Assembly (NCBI RefSeq): GCF_963678635.1 | Contig: NC_087065.1 | Span: forward strand, 19,295,623 to 19,359,622 | Direction of reading: 5' to 3' | Source of the DNA: Symsagittifera roscoffensis | Taxonomy: Eukaryota; Xenacoelomorpha; Acoela; Convolutidae | DNA length: 64,000 nucleotides | Shown: piece after piece, positions 45,701 through 56,550 of the stretch | Layout of the letters: every line of letters begins with the position of its first letter | How positions within the stretch are numbered: position 1 is the stretch's first letter | Position numbers and translations under genes: made by a program | The notes under the pieces: generated by a model | Database searches by the model: none | Told to the model about the DNA's origin: nothing | What the model saw: the letters and a program-made list of their open reading frames with translations, nothing else

Positions 45701-48700
45701 TCGAAAAGTCCTTTCATTGAATTCTGGCATCAATTTCTCACTGACAAAGAAGTTGACAAACTAAAAGAATTGGGACTCTCTGCGCTGAAAAGATCAACTG
45801 TCGCGGGTGATACAGGGTACATTGAAGCTTCTTACAGAGTGAGTCAGTCTAGCTGGTTGGATGACTCTTTGAATGAGACAGTCGCAGCGACCTCCCGGAG
45901 GATAAGTGATATGACCAATTTCACAAGAGCGGGAATGGAAACTCTACAGGTTAGCTTGGATTACGTGGATATCATCATCTTTTTTAAACTAGTATTGAGC
46001 ATCAAACTATGCAAACATTGTGCGTTCAATTTTTTTTTTCAGTGCGCTTCACTGTATGAAATGATTTGTTTTGGGTGAGGGAGAGTATTTTAGAAATTGG
46101 TTCCTTTGATAGCATCCACTTCTCTCTTTCAGAAAATTAGAAAATATTCATTCAGGATAAATTATTATACGATGGTTTTCTGACTAAATTATGCCAAAAG
46201 TGTCCGGTCTTTGGCCGAAGTTCGCTTCGCAGAGATAAACCGAAGCAGCTGCTGGGTAGGGTTGCTTAACACAGTATAATCTTAAGATGCTGGTGACTGT
46301 CTTTTTCAGCGTCGGTCAATTTTGTCAAAATTGGTCAAAGAAATCATCCCTATAGTCTTTTTTAATATTTCAGCTAATCATGCGCTCCGAGGGCCGCGCA
46401 TTGCGCTAGGCTTAATTTGAAAATTTATTTTAAGTTTTTGTTCCGGCTATTTGAAAAATGTTGAGGAACTTTGTATTCGGGTTTGCTTTTTTTCTTTTTT
46501 TTCCGCGCAAATTCAAGCACCACAAAAAATCCTCCGAATCGATTGAATTATATATCAAATTAAAGCACTTTCATTAGTGATTCGAACGACTATATTCGAG
46601 CTAAACAGTTTGTCAAAAAATTTTTTGCAGGCATATAGTAGCTTATCTAAGCTTAATTTAAGCCGTGAACTTAGTTATACCCAAACAAGAATAGTTGTTG
46701 ATGTTCTTAGCGCCATTTTGAGAATCAAAAACTTTAAAAACTCAAAAATATCTCCAAAAAAAAGTTCTTAATTTTTTATGCAATTTTTTTCCCGTTTTTC
46801 TAGTTATTTTCCTACAAAATTTTTTTTCCAAGTGGCTTAGTTGATTATATTTGTCGCATATGCCTAAATTGATTTTTTTTGTTTAGATCTTACTATCACA
46901 CCACCAGAAAAAAACGACACTAAATTGGAAAAAAATTTATTCTTTAGAAGATATAGTCAGAATATATACTGCACTTTAACTGGCTATCCTTGTAGTAATT
47001 GCAAACATATCGACACCAATGGAAAACAATAAATAATTCACCTTGGAGTTTTATATAACAACAAGCGCATACCGTGTAATAAATTGCAGGAGAAACGAAT
47101 GCATGAAATTTTTGAATAAGTTACCTTGATATTCGACCGCTTAGCTTTTTCGCAAATGACACTTCACTAGTAATTGGATTGAGACTATTAAAGAATTTTG
47201 CTGCCATACAGTACTGATTTAAAATACCCTGACTGAAAAAAAAGTAAAAACTAACAACAAATACAGATAAAGTTTAAGCAAAAAGCAACAATTGTTTGAT
47301 TACTTTTTTGTGAACACCATTTTTTTTAAAAAAAAACTGCTATTTAACTTCAAGTTATGCTCCCATATAAGCCTGTTAGAGTAAGTGTGAAACAGTTGTG
47401 AAATAGTTTAAAGTATGGTAACAGGTATTGTCTATTTAATTTTTATCGTTTAAAATACTTCCAATTTTTTTGTTTTCGAGTAATTTGCAATATTCGGCCG
47501 AATTAACGTTTCCATCGAAGAATACAATATCTCATTCCCTAAATTTTTTTTAGAGGTTTCAACATCACCCTTTTTCCAACAAACTTTGCATATAAGTGAT
47601 TTTGTGAAGTGATTTGGATGATAACGATGTAATTTGGATTTTTCTCAAAACTTTTGGCGTTTTATGCATGAAGTTTGGAGTATTTTGGTGTTGACTCGTG
47701 CTTGAACAATTTAATGAATTTTTCTGGCTGATAAATTAAAAGCTGGTTGTTTTTTAGAAGCTTCCGAGACTTAACAAAATTAATTTTTTTTTGCAATCAC
47801 GTAGTTTTTTTCGGGCCGTCGATGTTTTTGGCTCCAACATTTGTCCATTTTGCATCTTACGGCATTTCTCAAAGTAGTCCCAAGCTGTAGATATAGGAAC
47901 TTTTTATTCAATATTCCTTTAAAAATATGGCTTTATGACGAAGCGAAAAAAACCAAGAAAGGTAAAGCAAAGTTTTTTTTTGGTTTTTTGAAATTTATTT
48001 TGAAGTTTATTGGGACAGAAGTCTGTAAAAACACGTTAGTTTTAACTAAGGAGAGTTTTTTGCCGAAAAATATTATTGCCGACATTCTTTCACTCCTTTT
48101 AATCCGGATAATTTAAATCAGCACAGTATGTTGTAACGAAAGTAACGGAATATTTGTGCTCTGGATGGGTTTTTTTTTCTTCTGACAAACTTCGACTTTT
48201 TAAATAGTTTTTTTTTGTCTGAGTTTTTTATATCGTTCAAAAGGTGTTGTTGTTCTGATCTTAATTATGAAAAGGTATTTTTTCTGTGATTTTTTTTCGT
48301 AAAGTTATGGCGGTTTGAAGATTGTCATTTTGACCAACTTGGGACAATTTATGCGCGATATAATTCGCGCTATGAACGCGTAAGCGGAGATTTAATTCAT
48401 ATTAGAAATTTTTTCAAAATGGTTGAAGGAAGCTTAAATGCCATAATTGATGTGTTACTAGGAGCAAAATGTATCACTTTGTGCTTTATATGGCGTGTGG
48501 GGGGATGATTTTCACAAAAAATTTCAAATTAAAAAAAAATTCATTTCTTTTTTTTAAATTTGCCCTGATACGAGCTTTGCCCTGATACGAGCAGTCGTAA
48601 AGTTTAAAGCCGTGTCTTAAGTGCATTCTAACCAACTCCGATGTCATCTAACATATAATCGGGGACAGCTTTTAATCACCATTTTGAAGGAAACTCATTT

Positions 48701-49626
48701 CTCGTTTCGTAAATTTCTTCATAGTAATATTAAATTTCGGTAATATCCTTTGCTTCAGGGTCTGCTATTTTGACTATGTATATTTTTGCTATAGAGATAA
48801 GACACGCCAAAACATCAATAATTCGGCTCGTTACAGCGTTGCGTTTCAGAAAAACTACGCTCTTACTAAAATTAATTAGTTTAATAATAAATTAATTTTA
48901 ATTAATTAGTTTAAAATTAGTTAATTTAATTATAAATTAGTTTTAATTTATTAGTTTAAAATAAGTTAGTTTAATAATAAATTAGTTTTAATTAATTAGT
49001 TTAAAATAAGTTAGTTTAATAATCAATTAGTCCCTTAGCTGAAGTCCTCCCCTTTTCTAGACTAGACATTGAAACTGTTTTGTTAGTGCATTTAGAAATC
49101 AAATCACGGCTGAATGATATTCAATATGATATCACGCTTGACCGTTTGGAGTTTTTTGATCAGCTCTAATTGCGCGGGGAAAAGTTGGCTCTATGCCATT
49201 GTTCCTTCTCGCTCTTCGACATCTTCGGAACAAAAGAGACTCTAAACCTTTGCATAATTCCAGATCGCTAACTACGGAGTCGGAGGTCACTACCAAGCAC
49301 ATTACGACTTTGCCTACGAAACCGACCAGAGCGAAAATGCGAAAGCTTTTTTAGCCGACGGAAACCGAGTGGCCACTGTCCTCATGTACCTCTCAGATGT
49401 GGAGCTGGGCGGCACGACAGCTTTTATTGATGTAGGGATAAACGTCACTCCTGAAAAAGGCGGAGCTGTCTTCTGGTATAACTTGGACAGAAATGGGTCA
49501 GGAATTGAGGAAACTTTCCATGCAGCTTGTCCTGTGCTAGTTGGTGTGAAGTGGGTTGCCAATAAATGGATCAAGTACAATGGACAACATCATGTATACA
49601 AATGTCCCATCCGTTTAGAGGAATGA
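39773..49626 (+). CDS. P4HA: Collagen prolyl 4-hydroxylase alpha subunit
   Basis: Exons 39773-40271, 45216-45949 and 49264-49626 join in frame (phases 1 and 0) to 531 residues, almost the full length of P4HA1 (534). The enzyme hydroxylates proline in collagen in the ER lumen, using Fe2+, 2-oxoglutarate and ascorbate, as a tetramer with protein disulfide isomerase. Exon A encodes the P4Ha_N dimerisation/substrate region; its first residues, VILTCFLP, look like the end of a signal peptide, so a short upstream exon with the Met is missing. Exon B holds the TPR-like peptide-binding domain (YEMGNYSEALRIVKKALEIT) and the start of the dioxygenase domain. Exon C keeps the iron ligands His (49300) and Asp (49306) in HYD and His (49519) in FHAACP, and the 2-oxoglutarate lysine (49549) in VGVKW, so it should be active. 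An alternative acceptor for exon A is AG at 39799-39800. Introns of 4.9 and 3.3 kb carry MITEs. Confidence 0.95.
40871..41072 (+). mobile_element. MITE family B in P4HA intron, exact target duplication
   Basis: A 202-bp element with ends GGCTCTTTTTCCTTTTCCCC and GGAAAAGGAAAAAGAGCC. The flanks 40863-40870 and 41073-41080 are both AAAAATGT. It has the same length as the copy at 38281 and shares GACAA.CATATTTGG and AACCACTCGTTAGACCATAA (in that copy inverted), so the two lie in opposite orientation. It sits in the intron between P4HA exons at 40271 and 45216. Confidence 0.9.
41084..41273 (-). mobile_element. MITE family B subfamily 2, diverged copy
   Basis: The ends are GGCACTTTTCCACTACC and GGGGGAGTGGAAAAGAGCT. 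The interior CGTAACGTCACGCATTCAGCC is the inverse of the GGCT.AATGCGTGATGTTA block of the 39341 copy. It begins 11 bases after the preceding family B element, an apparent side-by-side insertion. No target duplication remains. Confidence 0.65.
41440..42145. repeat. TATAATCGATTATAAT-rich repeat with central module
   Basis: Both ends are made of short palindrome-like words (TTATAATTGTA, TAATCGATTATAATCGATTA). The centre, 41590-41890, is a distinct module also found at 58555-58815 (CACTTTGGTTCATCTGAACACAAAGTTTTAC and following; AGAGATCC.TTCATAT; TCATGAAACTAAA). The right part (42015-42140) recurs at 43222-43350. This looks like a repeat family whose edges are expanded ATAATCG words. Confidence 0.55.
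42278..42511 (+). mobile_element. MITE family B in P4HA intron, older copy
   Basis: It starts GGCTCTTTTTCCTTTCCCCC and ends GAGGAAAAAGCC. It shares GTATGACAAACGTATTTGGTC and AAGACCGCTCGTTA with the 40871 copy. A duplicated TTTTTTCCCCCAACTGCAA piece near the left end and an expanded GGTGG/poly-G tract near the right make it longer. The flanking 8-mers no longer match. Confidence 0.75.
43222..43360 (+). repeat. Second copy of the ATAATCG-rich repeat edge
   Basis: CAAATGAATTAAAAATTCGG, then AATAATCGATTATAATG, then TTTGATTTCAAAA.GAGAGATA, in the same order as 42015-42140. In the intron of P4HA. Confidence 0.65.
43361..45215. other. Intron sequence of P4HA without recognised element
   Basis: Only small direct repeats: TTTTTCTCATGGTAC.A twice near 44392-44425, and a 25-27-bp unit AACTGCTGAAAAATTA plus poly-T twice at 44848-44900. 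GCCCCGATACGAGC near 44640 is shared with 48565-48595. I see no other exon here. Confidence 0.4.
45950..48867. other. Second visible P4HA intron, no exon or full element seen
   Basis: A+T-rich. CCGAAGTTCGCTTCGCAGAG near 46212 resembles the hairpin that closes the 12957/14004 repeats. CCCTGATACGAGC occurs twice near 48568-48593. No internal exon is needed, because the flanking exons join in frame and match the family without a gap. Confidence 0.4.
48868..49030 (+). repeat. A+T-only tandem repeat, period about 46 bp
   Basis: Three to four copies of ATTAATTAGTTTAAAATAAG with TTAGTTTAATAATAAATTAG, almost free of G and C. It ends about 230 bases before the last P4HA exon. Confidence 0.75.
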
Positions 49627-50666
49627 GAATCAAATCAAATGCAAGTAGCGTGGCAACTAGGGGAGGGGGTGATTGCTTTTGTGATAGTCAAATCTGGTTG
49701 TCAAGTTTTTCAAACAGTTTCTGATTAAGTTCAAGTAGTTTAGGTCGGAAAAAGTTGGTCCTACTAACTTGAAAGTTTTTGAAGTATCGAACTTGTTTTA
49801 GCAGAATCCAATGCAGAATCCAATAGAGGGTTTTCTCGATAGTCAAATCTGGTTGCTAAATTTTTCAATTGTTTTTTTTTGGTTAAAATTCTCCAAAAGT
49901 ACTCAAAAACGGAGGTTTTCTTAAGAAAAAAATCCAGTAGACTGTAATCAGAGCTAAAAAAATGTTTGAATTGATACATGCGCTAGACACTGTATTTGAC
50001 GTATAATCAGGTGCCATATCGAATTTTCTCCAGGGAGGCTCCAAAATATTTCTTTGATACTTTTCTACAAAACCATTGGACTAAAAATTTCTGGAACTCA
50101 ATAGAATAATCAATAGGCCAAAAATGTCTTTAGAGCATTTTTTGAAGATTTCGATAAATGCATTCAAATTGATGCATTCAACCCTCAAATATATTGCTTG
50201 TAGCCGCCTAAGGCAATTTTAAATTTTTTTGTTGTTCAACCAATGGATATCATAAAACAGTAACCCCACTACCCATAAACCCGCTGAGTATAATAATTCA
50301 AACAGTTTCATCCTAGTATTTTAATGAACAACTTAATCAGACATTATTTCTTGTGACGCAAATTTTTTTCCAGAAAACAAAACACTCGATGGGTTCGTTG
50401 TTATATCCTACGTCGTGTGACCTTCATTTCGTAACTGGGAAAGTTATATTAAAAAAAAACAATTTAATTGGCGAAAAAAGAATTATGAAATTAAACAGCA
50501 TATAATCAATCATCGGTTTGTTTCTTGATTTCAAATTTGCTCCAGAAAACAGGGATGGAACTGTAAGACTAAATTTTCTGAACTAAGTGTTTTTGTTACA
50601 ATATAAACTCATAATATATCAGTATAATAAATGTTACAGAACAGTTTTTCTAGTAACACAACGGGC
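49627..50666. other. 3' flank of P4HA, no gene seen
   Basis: No exon is supported. AATAAA occurs at 50626-50631, 1 kb after the stop, which is distant for a P4HA poly(A) signal but possible. Confidence 0.35.
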
Positions 50667-50786
50667 GGATCCAAGGTGAATAAAACAATTACGCAGGTAT
50701 TTAAATTTTTTTCATAGACAAAGCAAGGATCCAAGGTGAATAAAACAATTACGCAGGTATTTAAATTTTTTTCATGGACAAAGCAA
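50667..50786 (+). repeat. Two-copy 60-bp tandem repeat
   Basis: The unit beginning GGATCCAAGGTGAATAAAAC and ending ACAAAGCAA is present twice head to tail (50667-50726, 50727-50786) with a single visible base difference (CATAGAC versus CATGGAC). This is a recent duplication. Confidence 0.9.
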
Positions 50787-50819
50787 TACTCGATCAATAG
50801 CAATCCCGCACCGAGCGCC

Positions 50820-50934
50820 TATGGACTCTAATCGGTTATAATGGATTTCCGAGACAAAAATAATCCATTATAATCCGTTACAGATGTAAAATTCAGACAA
50901 CGAAATCGATTATATTGCCGTTATCAGGCGCAGA
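50820..50934. repeat. ATAATCG-type array, left part
   Basis: TAATCGGTTATAATGG and TAATCCATTATAATCCG words and an ATCGATTATATTG word. The array resumes at 51344, so the MITE at 50935-51343 appears to have inserted into it. Confidence 0.6.
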
Positions 50935-51343
50935 TCTAGGAATTTCTCGAAGGGGTCGTTCTCGAAGGGGGTCGGTTTTAGAAATTTTTCTCGACTTTTT
51001 TTAGGTCGATCAAATTGATTTTTTGAGCTCTGCCAAATCTATGTAAAGACCCTAAATTGGCCAAATTTTCTGCGCCGCAGCCAATTTTTTCAAAAAATAG
51101 GCCAAAATGGCGTTTTTATGAACTTTATTGAAAATCTCGACAACAAAAGTCGCGTTTTTTCGGCGCGCGCTCCCTTATTAAAATTAGTGTATATTGGCGC
51201 CGAAGACGCCTTTAGAAAAATTTTAAGGTCAGTCATCCAACATCCAAAAATGAATACCTCAAAATAGAACAAAGGGGAGACCGTATGTGTCGGCAGGGGG
51301 TCAAATCCCTGAAAAGAGGCGTCCCCCCCTAAATCCGCTACTG
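50935..51343 (+). mobile_element. MITE family A (hAT-like), copy inserted in an ATAATCG array
   Basis: A 409-bp element with ends CAGGCGCAGATCTAGG and CCTAAATCCGCTACTG. Flanks GCCGTTAT (50927-50934) and GCCATTTT (51344-51351) agree at 6 of 8 positions. It shares the family interior (GGTCGATCAAATTGATTTTT, TTTTCTGCGCCGCAG, TTTTCGGCGCGCGCTCCC, GTGTCGGCAGGGGGTC). Non-coding. Confidence 0.8.
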
Positions 51344-51640
51344 GCCATTTTAATCGGTTATTTTTGAAGAAAAAAAAATAATCCATTATAATAGATTAAA
51401 ATCCATTTTTTTTGTTATTGAAATCGATTACTTTTGCCAAATCAATCCATTATAATCGATTGTTTGAAATAAAAATCCATTATAATCCATTATAATCGAT
51501 TATAATCCATTGTTTTTGGCACTGAGATCGATTAATTTTGCCAGGATAATCCATTATAATTGACAATATTTGAAACAAAGATCCATTATATTCCATTAGA
51601 ATTGATCATAATCCATTTTAATTTTAGAACTCAATTCGAT
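51344..51640. repeat. ATAATCG-type array, right part
   Basis: About ten words of the type AATCCATTATAATCGATTA, interrupted by GCCAAATC, GAAATCGATTA and TTTTGCCA pieces. Higher-level period about 60-90 bases. Related stretches lie at 41440-42140, 43222-43350, 54277-54330 and 58262-58500. Confidence 0.65.
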
Positions 51641-54044
51641 TAATTTTCCAGAAATTTTAAAAGTTTGCAGGAAATTTGCAAAATGTATGTTATGCCTTTT
51701 ACTAAATGCCATGTCCCAACGTCACCCCCTCACCTCAAATTTTTAGTTAAAGAGGGGGCTGTGAACTGGGGGGGGGGGATGTGTCATGCTGACCAAGAAA
51801 AACAGAATTGATGATCGAACGTATTTTTTTGTCATTTGGGAGTATCATTCTGGGGGCTAAGAAAATAGACGATTAACTAATTAGATGATCTGAAAAAAAT
51901 TGAATATAGATGATAATTTGTATTCAAATTGAGTGAAAATTGTTTACAGACCTAAACAAGGATAGCCAATTACTGAACAAGTAGCACAGAATGTTCCGAC
52001 CACAGTCTTAAAAAATACAAAAAAAGTTTACACAATTTGGTGTCAATTTTTTCTGCATATTGTGATGAAAAAGTTTGAGCGAAAAACTGAAACTTAGGTA
52101 TATTTGAAAGCCTTAGAAAAATAGGCCAAGTGGAAAACAATGTTTGAATAAAACTGACAAAAAAACAAAAAAAAAAGAAAAAAAACTTCAAACTATTTTT
52201 CAAAATTTTTTGCGGAAAACTTTTGAATTTTCCAGTTTTTGATTCCTAAATTGCGCTAAAAACTCCAAAAACGACCTTTAGTTGAGTAAAACCAAGTTTT
52301 CACCGCACGGCTTATTTTAAATTAAATAAGCTAATGCAATTAATAATTACTTACTTCTTAGCTCGAAGTTAGACAAAAAATCAAAAATTTCAAACCGGTT
52401 TTTCTCGTCGCTGTGAAAACTTTTACAAAATTTTTAAATGATATTCAAATCACGACTGAAATGTCTTTGATATGATATTTCACTCAACATTGTCTGATGA
52501 TTTTTTGTGCTAGCTGATTGCTTGGAAAAAAACTTGAACACACGCAAAGGCAAAGTTCCTCCCCCTTTTCAATGATCGGAACAATTAACAGTTGATTGAG
52601 TATACACCATAAACAAGTAAATTAATCACAGGTGTTTCTTTTATGCATTTGAAAAATGCACTATACTTTTGGATTCAAAACTTTTCAGCGAGTTATAAAA
52701 ATAATTTTGATTGCCTCTGTGATACTCTTTTTGTTTTTGTGGAACTTCATTCTAACAAAAAATTTTAGCGGCTCATCCATTTTTGTTGATATCAAAATCT
52801 AGCTCTAAGCAATTTCCCTTTCATGAATTGGGGGAAGGGGGATTTTATTAGGTAGATTTCATGGAAACTAAATGATTTTAATGGATTATATCGGCAATCA
52901 ATTTTATTACTTAATAAACCCATGAAAACACCCTATTTTTGCAAATGCGAAATGTATACTCTACTTTTGCAACTTTCTGCAAAACTAGAAGCCAAACGAG
53001 CAGGTTCATCCCTAGAGGCATTTTCAAATCAATCAACAATTTGTACCATTTATCTTGAAGATCATCTCGAAAATCTTTTTGAATTTGAACTCAGACGATT
53101 TACACGATTATGATTACGATTTTAAAGTAGTTTTTTGAAAGCTTTTCATTTGATCGCCGAAATTGTTTTGAAAACAACCAAAGCTTAAAAAAAATTGCTA
53201 CTTACCTCAAAAGCTGTGACAGTTATGCAATACTAGAGTCAACGCGTTTTTTTTTTTAAATTTAGTCAAACTTTTGAAATCATTGCAATTTTGAGCCTCA
53301 AAATTTCCCTTTGATTCGAGCTGTCTGTTACTTGATGCTTTGTGCATAGATGTTTTCGAAAAAAAACTTGTACTTTTTTTGTTTTCAAAAATGAATTGAA
53401 CAGTCTGCTTGAATCAAATACGCTGCGCTTTTTCAAATTCCGTTTTTCACACAGCTGGTGACACTGAAATGATCAAAATTGTTAAGTTTTCAGCTCAGCA
53501 TAATTATGGATTTTTCCTTTAAGCCGGGTAAGATCTAAAGCAAGTAGACTTATGAAAAACGTGAGATAGTTTAGTTTACGAAGACTGCATTAAGCAAGTT
53601 ACCTCCCTCTGATTAGTCGCTCTTATTTTGGAACAGTGCAGATCTGGTTCACAAATGGTTTAAGGTTGAAAGGTGGAATAATAGGGCGCATTGCATTAAT
53701 TGGAGTTCCAATATCATCTGGAGAAGAGGTCAAGTTTGTGTAACTGGGTCTTTTGTTCAACAGTCTACCATCTCAAATCGCCAGTGAATAGAGGCGAAGG
53801 TGAAATTTTGCGGAGGGAGGGGGGATGAGGAAGGGGTTGGGTAGTTGCAAGATTTAAGCCTCCATGGTGCGTCTTATGGTAGCTAAAAGATTTGGGGACC
53901 AAAGTGCGTTGGATCAATTGAACAATCTATCCACCCTCCCCGTCATGACCAATTGAGCTATCTCCCCCAGGCAAAAACCGTGAAATGCTACAAAAGATAT
54001 TATCAAACGCAAGAAGATGATTGATGTATCCATAGCGCGCAAAA
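51641..54044. other. Gene-free stretch before the assembly gap
   Basis: A+T-rich with runs of G (51765-51778, 53810-53830). There is a 63-codon frame at 52922-53113, but it has no recognisable motif and no splice context, so I do not call it. Confidence 0.4.
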
Positions 54045-54244
54045 NNNNNNNNNNNNNNNNNNNNNNNNNNNNNNNNNNNNNNNNNNNNNNNNNNNNNNNN
54101 NNNNNNNNNNNNNNNNNNNNNNNNNNNNNNNNNNNNNNNNNNNNNNNNNNNNNNNNNNNNNNNNNNNNNNNNNNNNNNNNNNNNNNNNNNNNNNNNNNNN
54201 NNNNNNNNNNNNNNNNNNNNNNNNNNNNNNNNNNNNNNNNNNNN
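54045..54244. other. Assembly gap, 200 N
   Basis: Exactly 200 undetermined bases, a round number typical of scaffolding with nominal gap size. It ends inside a family A MITE, so the missing sequence probably includes most of that element. Confidence 0.95.
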
Positions 54245-54276
54245 CTCCCCTCGAGCAAATCCTAGATCCGCCCCTG
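54245..54276 (-). mobile_element. MITE family A, end fragment beside the gap
   Basis: CTCCCCTCGAGCAAATCC, then TAGATCCGCCCCTG, is the inverse of the family's left end (CAGGGGCGGATCTAGG...CTCGAGGGG). The rest is hidden in the N run. ATAATC words follow directly (54277-54330), as at the 50935 insertion. Confidence 0.7.
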
Positions 54277-55471
54277 ATTATAATCAATTATAATTGCCAC
54301 AAAACCTACATAAAAACGTAATAATCGATTACTTAAAAATTAAATTGGATACGGCGAAGTCATGAAGTTGCGGTTGTGATAATTTAAACCTAAGTACCAA
54401 CTGTCGTAAGTTGCGAGTTTTTTTTTGGATTGTGTGGAAATACAAATTTTTGGCCGCGAAACTCTGGAAAAATCAAAGTTCAGCCGCGATGCGATACTCT
54501 TCTAACAAAACCACAATCTCATTCAGTGCGACACAATTCACAATTTCTTTTGATATAGAAATAGCACTATAAAACCAAACTTCGTTTTCTTTTTCTTTTA
54601 AATGATAAGGTTAGGTAACATCTTTGATTCTTTTTGTAAGTCGAATCATCCTAACCTAGTAATATCAGTTGTGCTGCTTATCGTATATCCTGACTGTTGT
54701 GTCCAAACATCACTATTGGCCATATGATACGCAAAAATGAAGACATTGGTGTTCAAATTTGACACAGAAAACAAAATTTATTCTTTGATTTGACCTGAAA
54801 CAGATGTCAAAAAGCAAATCCGCCGCCAGAGTGTCCCTTTTATGATGTGATGGACATGTTTGGCTAAATCCTTTAAATCCTAATTCATATCTGAACCATT
54901 TACCAGATCAGAAGCAGCAAATAGAACAAGCAGACGTATTCCTTTTTTAACACGTTAATCTGCCTTCAATTTGTTAAAGTTAATCGATAAATTGCGTAAT
55001 GAAAGAAGATCGGCCATAGTTTTTATGACATTGCGTTTCGCTAAAAACTAAAACAAACAAACTTTTGTACCAAGCTATTTGAAATGAAGTAAAGTAGCAA
55101 AGTAACTTTTCGTGAAATCAAAATAGTTAAAATGGCTAGGGACCGCAGAATATCTCACGACCCCAAAAAAGTAAAAAGAAAACACAAGAGCAACCCTAAA
55201 TCACATCAATTTTCAATATACAAAGCGAGTTCATGCGCAGACCCAAAAAACTATAATATATGATATGTATATATATAAATATGTCGCTCAATTAAAAAAC
55301 TAGACTTTTTCACGCAGAACTGTTACAATATAGGTGATGTGCGCACCCACGGAATTGCAGTCGCGGAGAGCCATTTATTTTTCTGGATAACCAAGAAAAA
55401 ACTATATATGTAAATAGAAGCAAATTTTCTATAAAATTTTTTAATCGAATTGATCGAATCCGCAGTACCAA
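54277..55471. other. Intergenic, with a short ATAATCG stretch at its start
   Basis: 54277-54330 has TTATAATCAATTATAATTG and TAATAATCGATTAC words. The remainder shows no supportable gene. GATGTGCGCACCCA near 55335 is shared with about 15508. Confidence 0.4.
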
Positions 55472-56550
55472 CCCGGGTTGACAAAAAATGCTTATCATAC
55501 TATTTCATATTATGAAAAAAAAGGCTTATCATACTATTTCATAGACCAAAAAAAAATACTATGAAAACAGCATGATAAGCATTTTTTCCATACTATGAAA
55601 TATTATGATAAGCATTTTTTCCATAAACAAAAATACCAAAAAATATTTGTTTTGAAATTGTGTGTATCATCCAAAACACTACCCCTGGATTTTTTTTTCA
55701 TAAGAAAACCCAGAGTGTAACTGGAAGTTACCACGCAGATAATTTGCATATGGGGATTTTTGCCACCTAAGTTAATTTCTACATTTTCACATAAAATTAT
55801 ATACCAAAAATGTAACTTTTTGTATATGGCTAGATAATTTTTGGTTTGAAAATTTTGTTAGTTGAGAAAAAAGGCCTGTTTTTTTTTACAAATTTATTTT
55901 TATCTTAGCAAATGAAATAAAAAATTAATAATCGTGTTTACAAAAAGAAACACCTTTTCGTGATTTTTGTTTTTTTTTGGTGAAAAACTCATCCTGGTTT
56001 ACGTTATAAACACAAAAGTCAATTCGCAAAAACACATCGCAAAAATATATATATGAGCACAAAAGCAAGTTTGCAACCAAAAAAGGCATTAAAAATTTTT
56101 TACCTCAAATTTGTGTTTTTGTTTATGAAAAAATGCATATCATACATTTTTCATATATGAAAAGTATATGATAAGCACTTTTTTGACCAAAATTAAAATC
56201 ATGTTTTTGAGAGTCAAAATGCATTCTTTCAATAAAATTTTTTAAAACTCATGTAAATTCATCCAGAAACATCGTTAAATTATTTTCGTGAAGATATTAT
56301 TTTTCTATAACAAAATGCGTATCATATAATTTTCATATATGAAAATATTATGATAAACATTTTTTTGACCAAAATTCAAATCATGTTTTTATTTTTATAG
56401 AAAGATTCAAAAGATGAAAATATTTCTCTAAAAACGTTTAATACAGTTTTTAAATTTTTTATGAAAATTGTATGATAAGAATTTTTTCCATATTCACAAT
56501 ATATGAAATTTTATGATAAAAATTTTTTCTTTTATGGACGTCAACCCGGG
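55472..56550. mobile_element. Inverted-repeat element bounded by CCCGGGTTGAC
   Basis: CCCGGGTTGAC at 55472-55482 and its exact inverse GTCAACCCGGG at 56540-56550 bound 1,079 bases of A+T-rich sequence. Inside, the word ATGATAAGCATTTTTT and its inverse AAAAAATGCTTATCAT recur many times in both orientations, often next to CATACTATTTCATA, giving large hairpin potential. A fragment of the left edge occurs at 35147. No clear target duplication and no open frame. I take it as a non-autonomous foldback-type DNA element; the class is unknown. Confidence 0.6.

Noticed and set aside
192-49626. An operon or one coordinated system linking the plus-strand genes
   Set aside because: The genes are kilobases apart, have their own splice or poly(A) signals, and belong to unrelated processes. 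I find no evidence for a new multi-gene system in this window.
52922-53113. 63-codon plus-strand frame beginning MKTPYFCKCEMYTLLL
   Set aside because: It has a reasonable composition, but no known motif, no neighbouring exon and no copy to compare. Chance cannot be excluded in A+T-rich DNA of this length.
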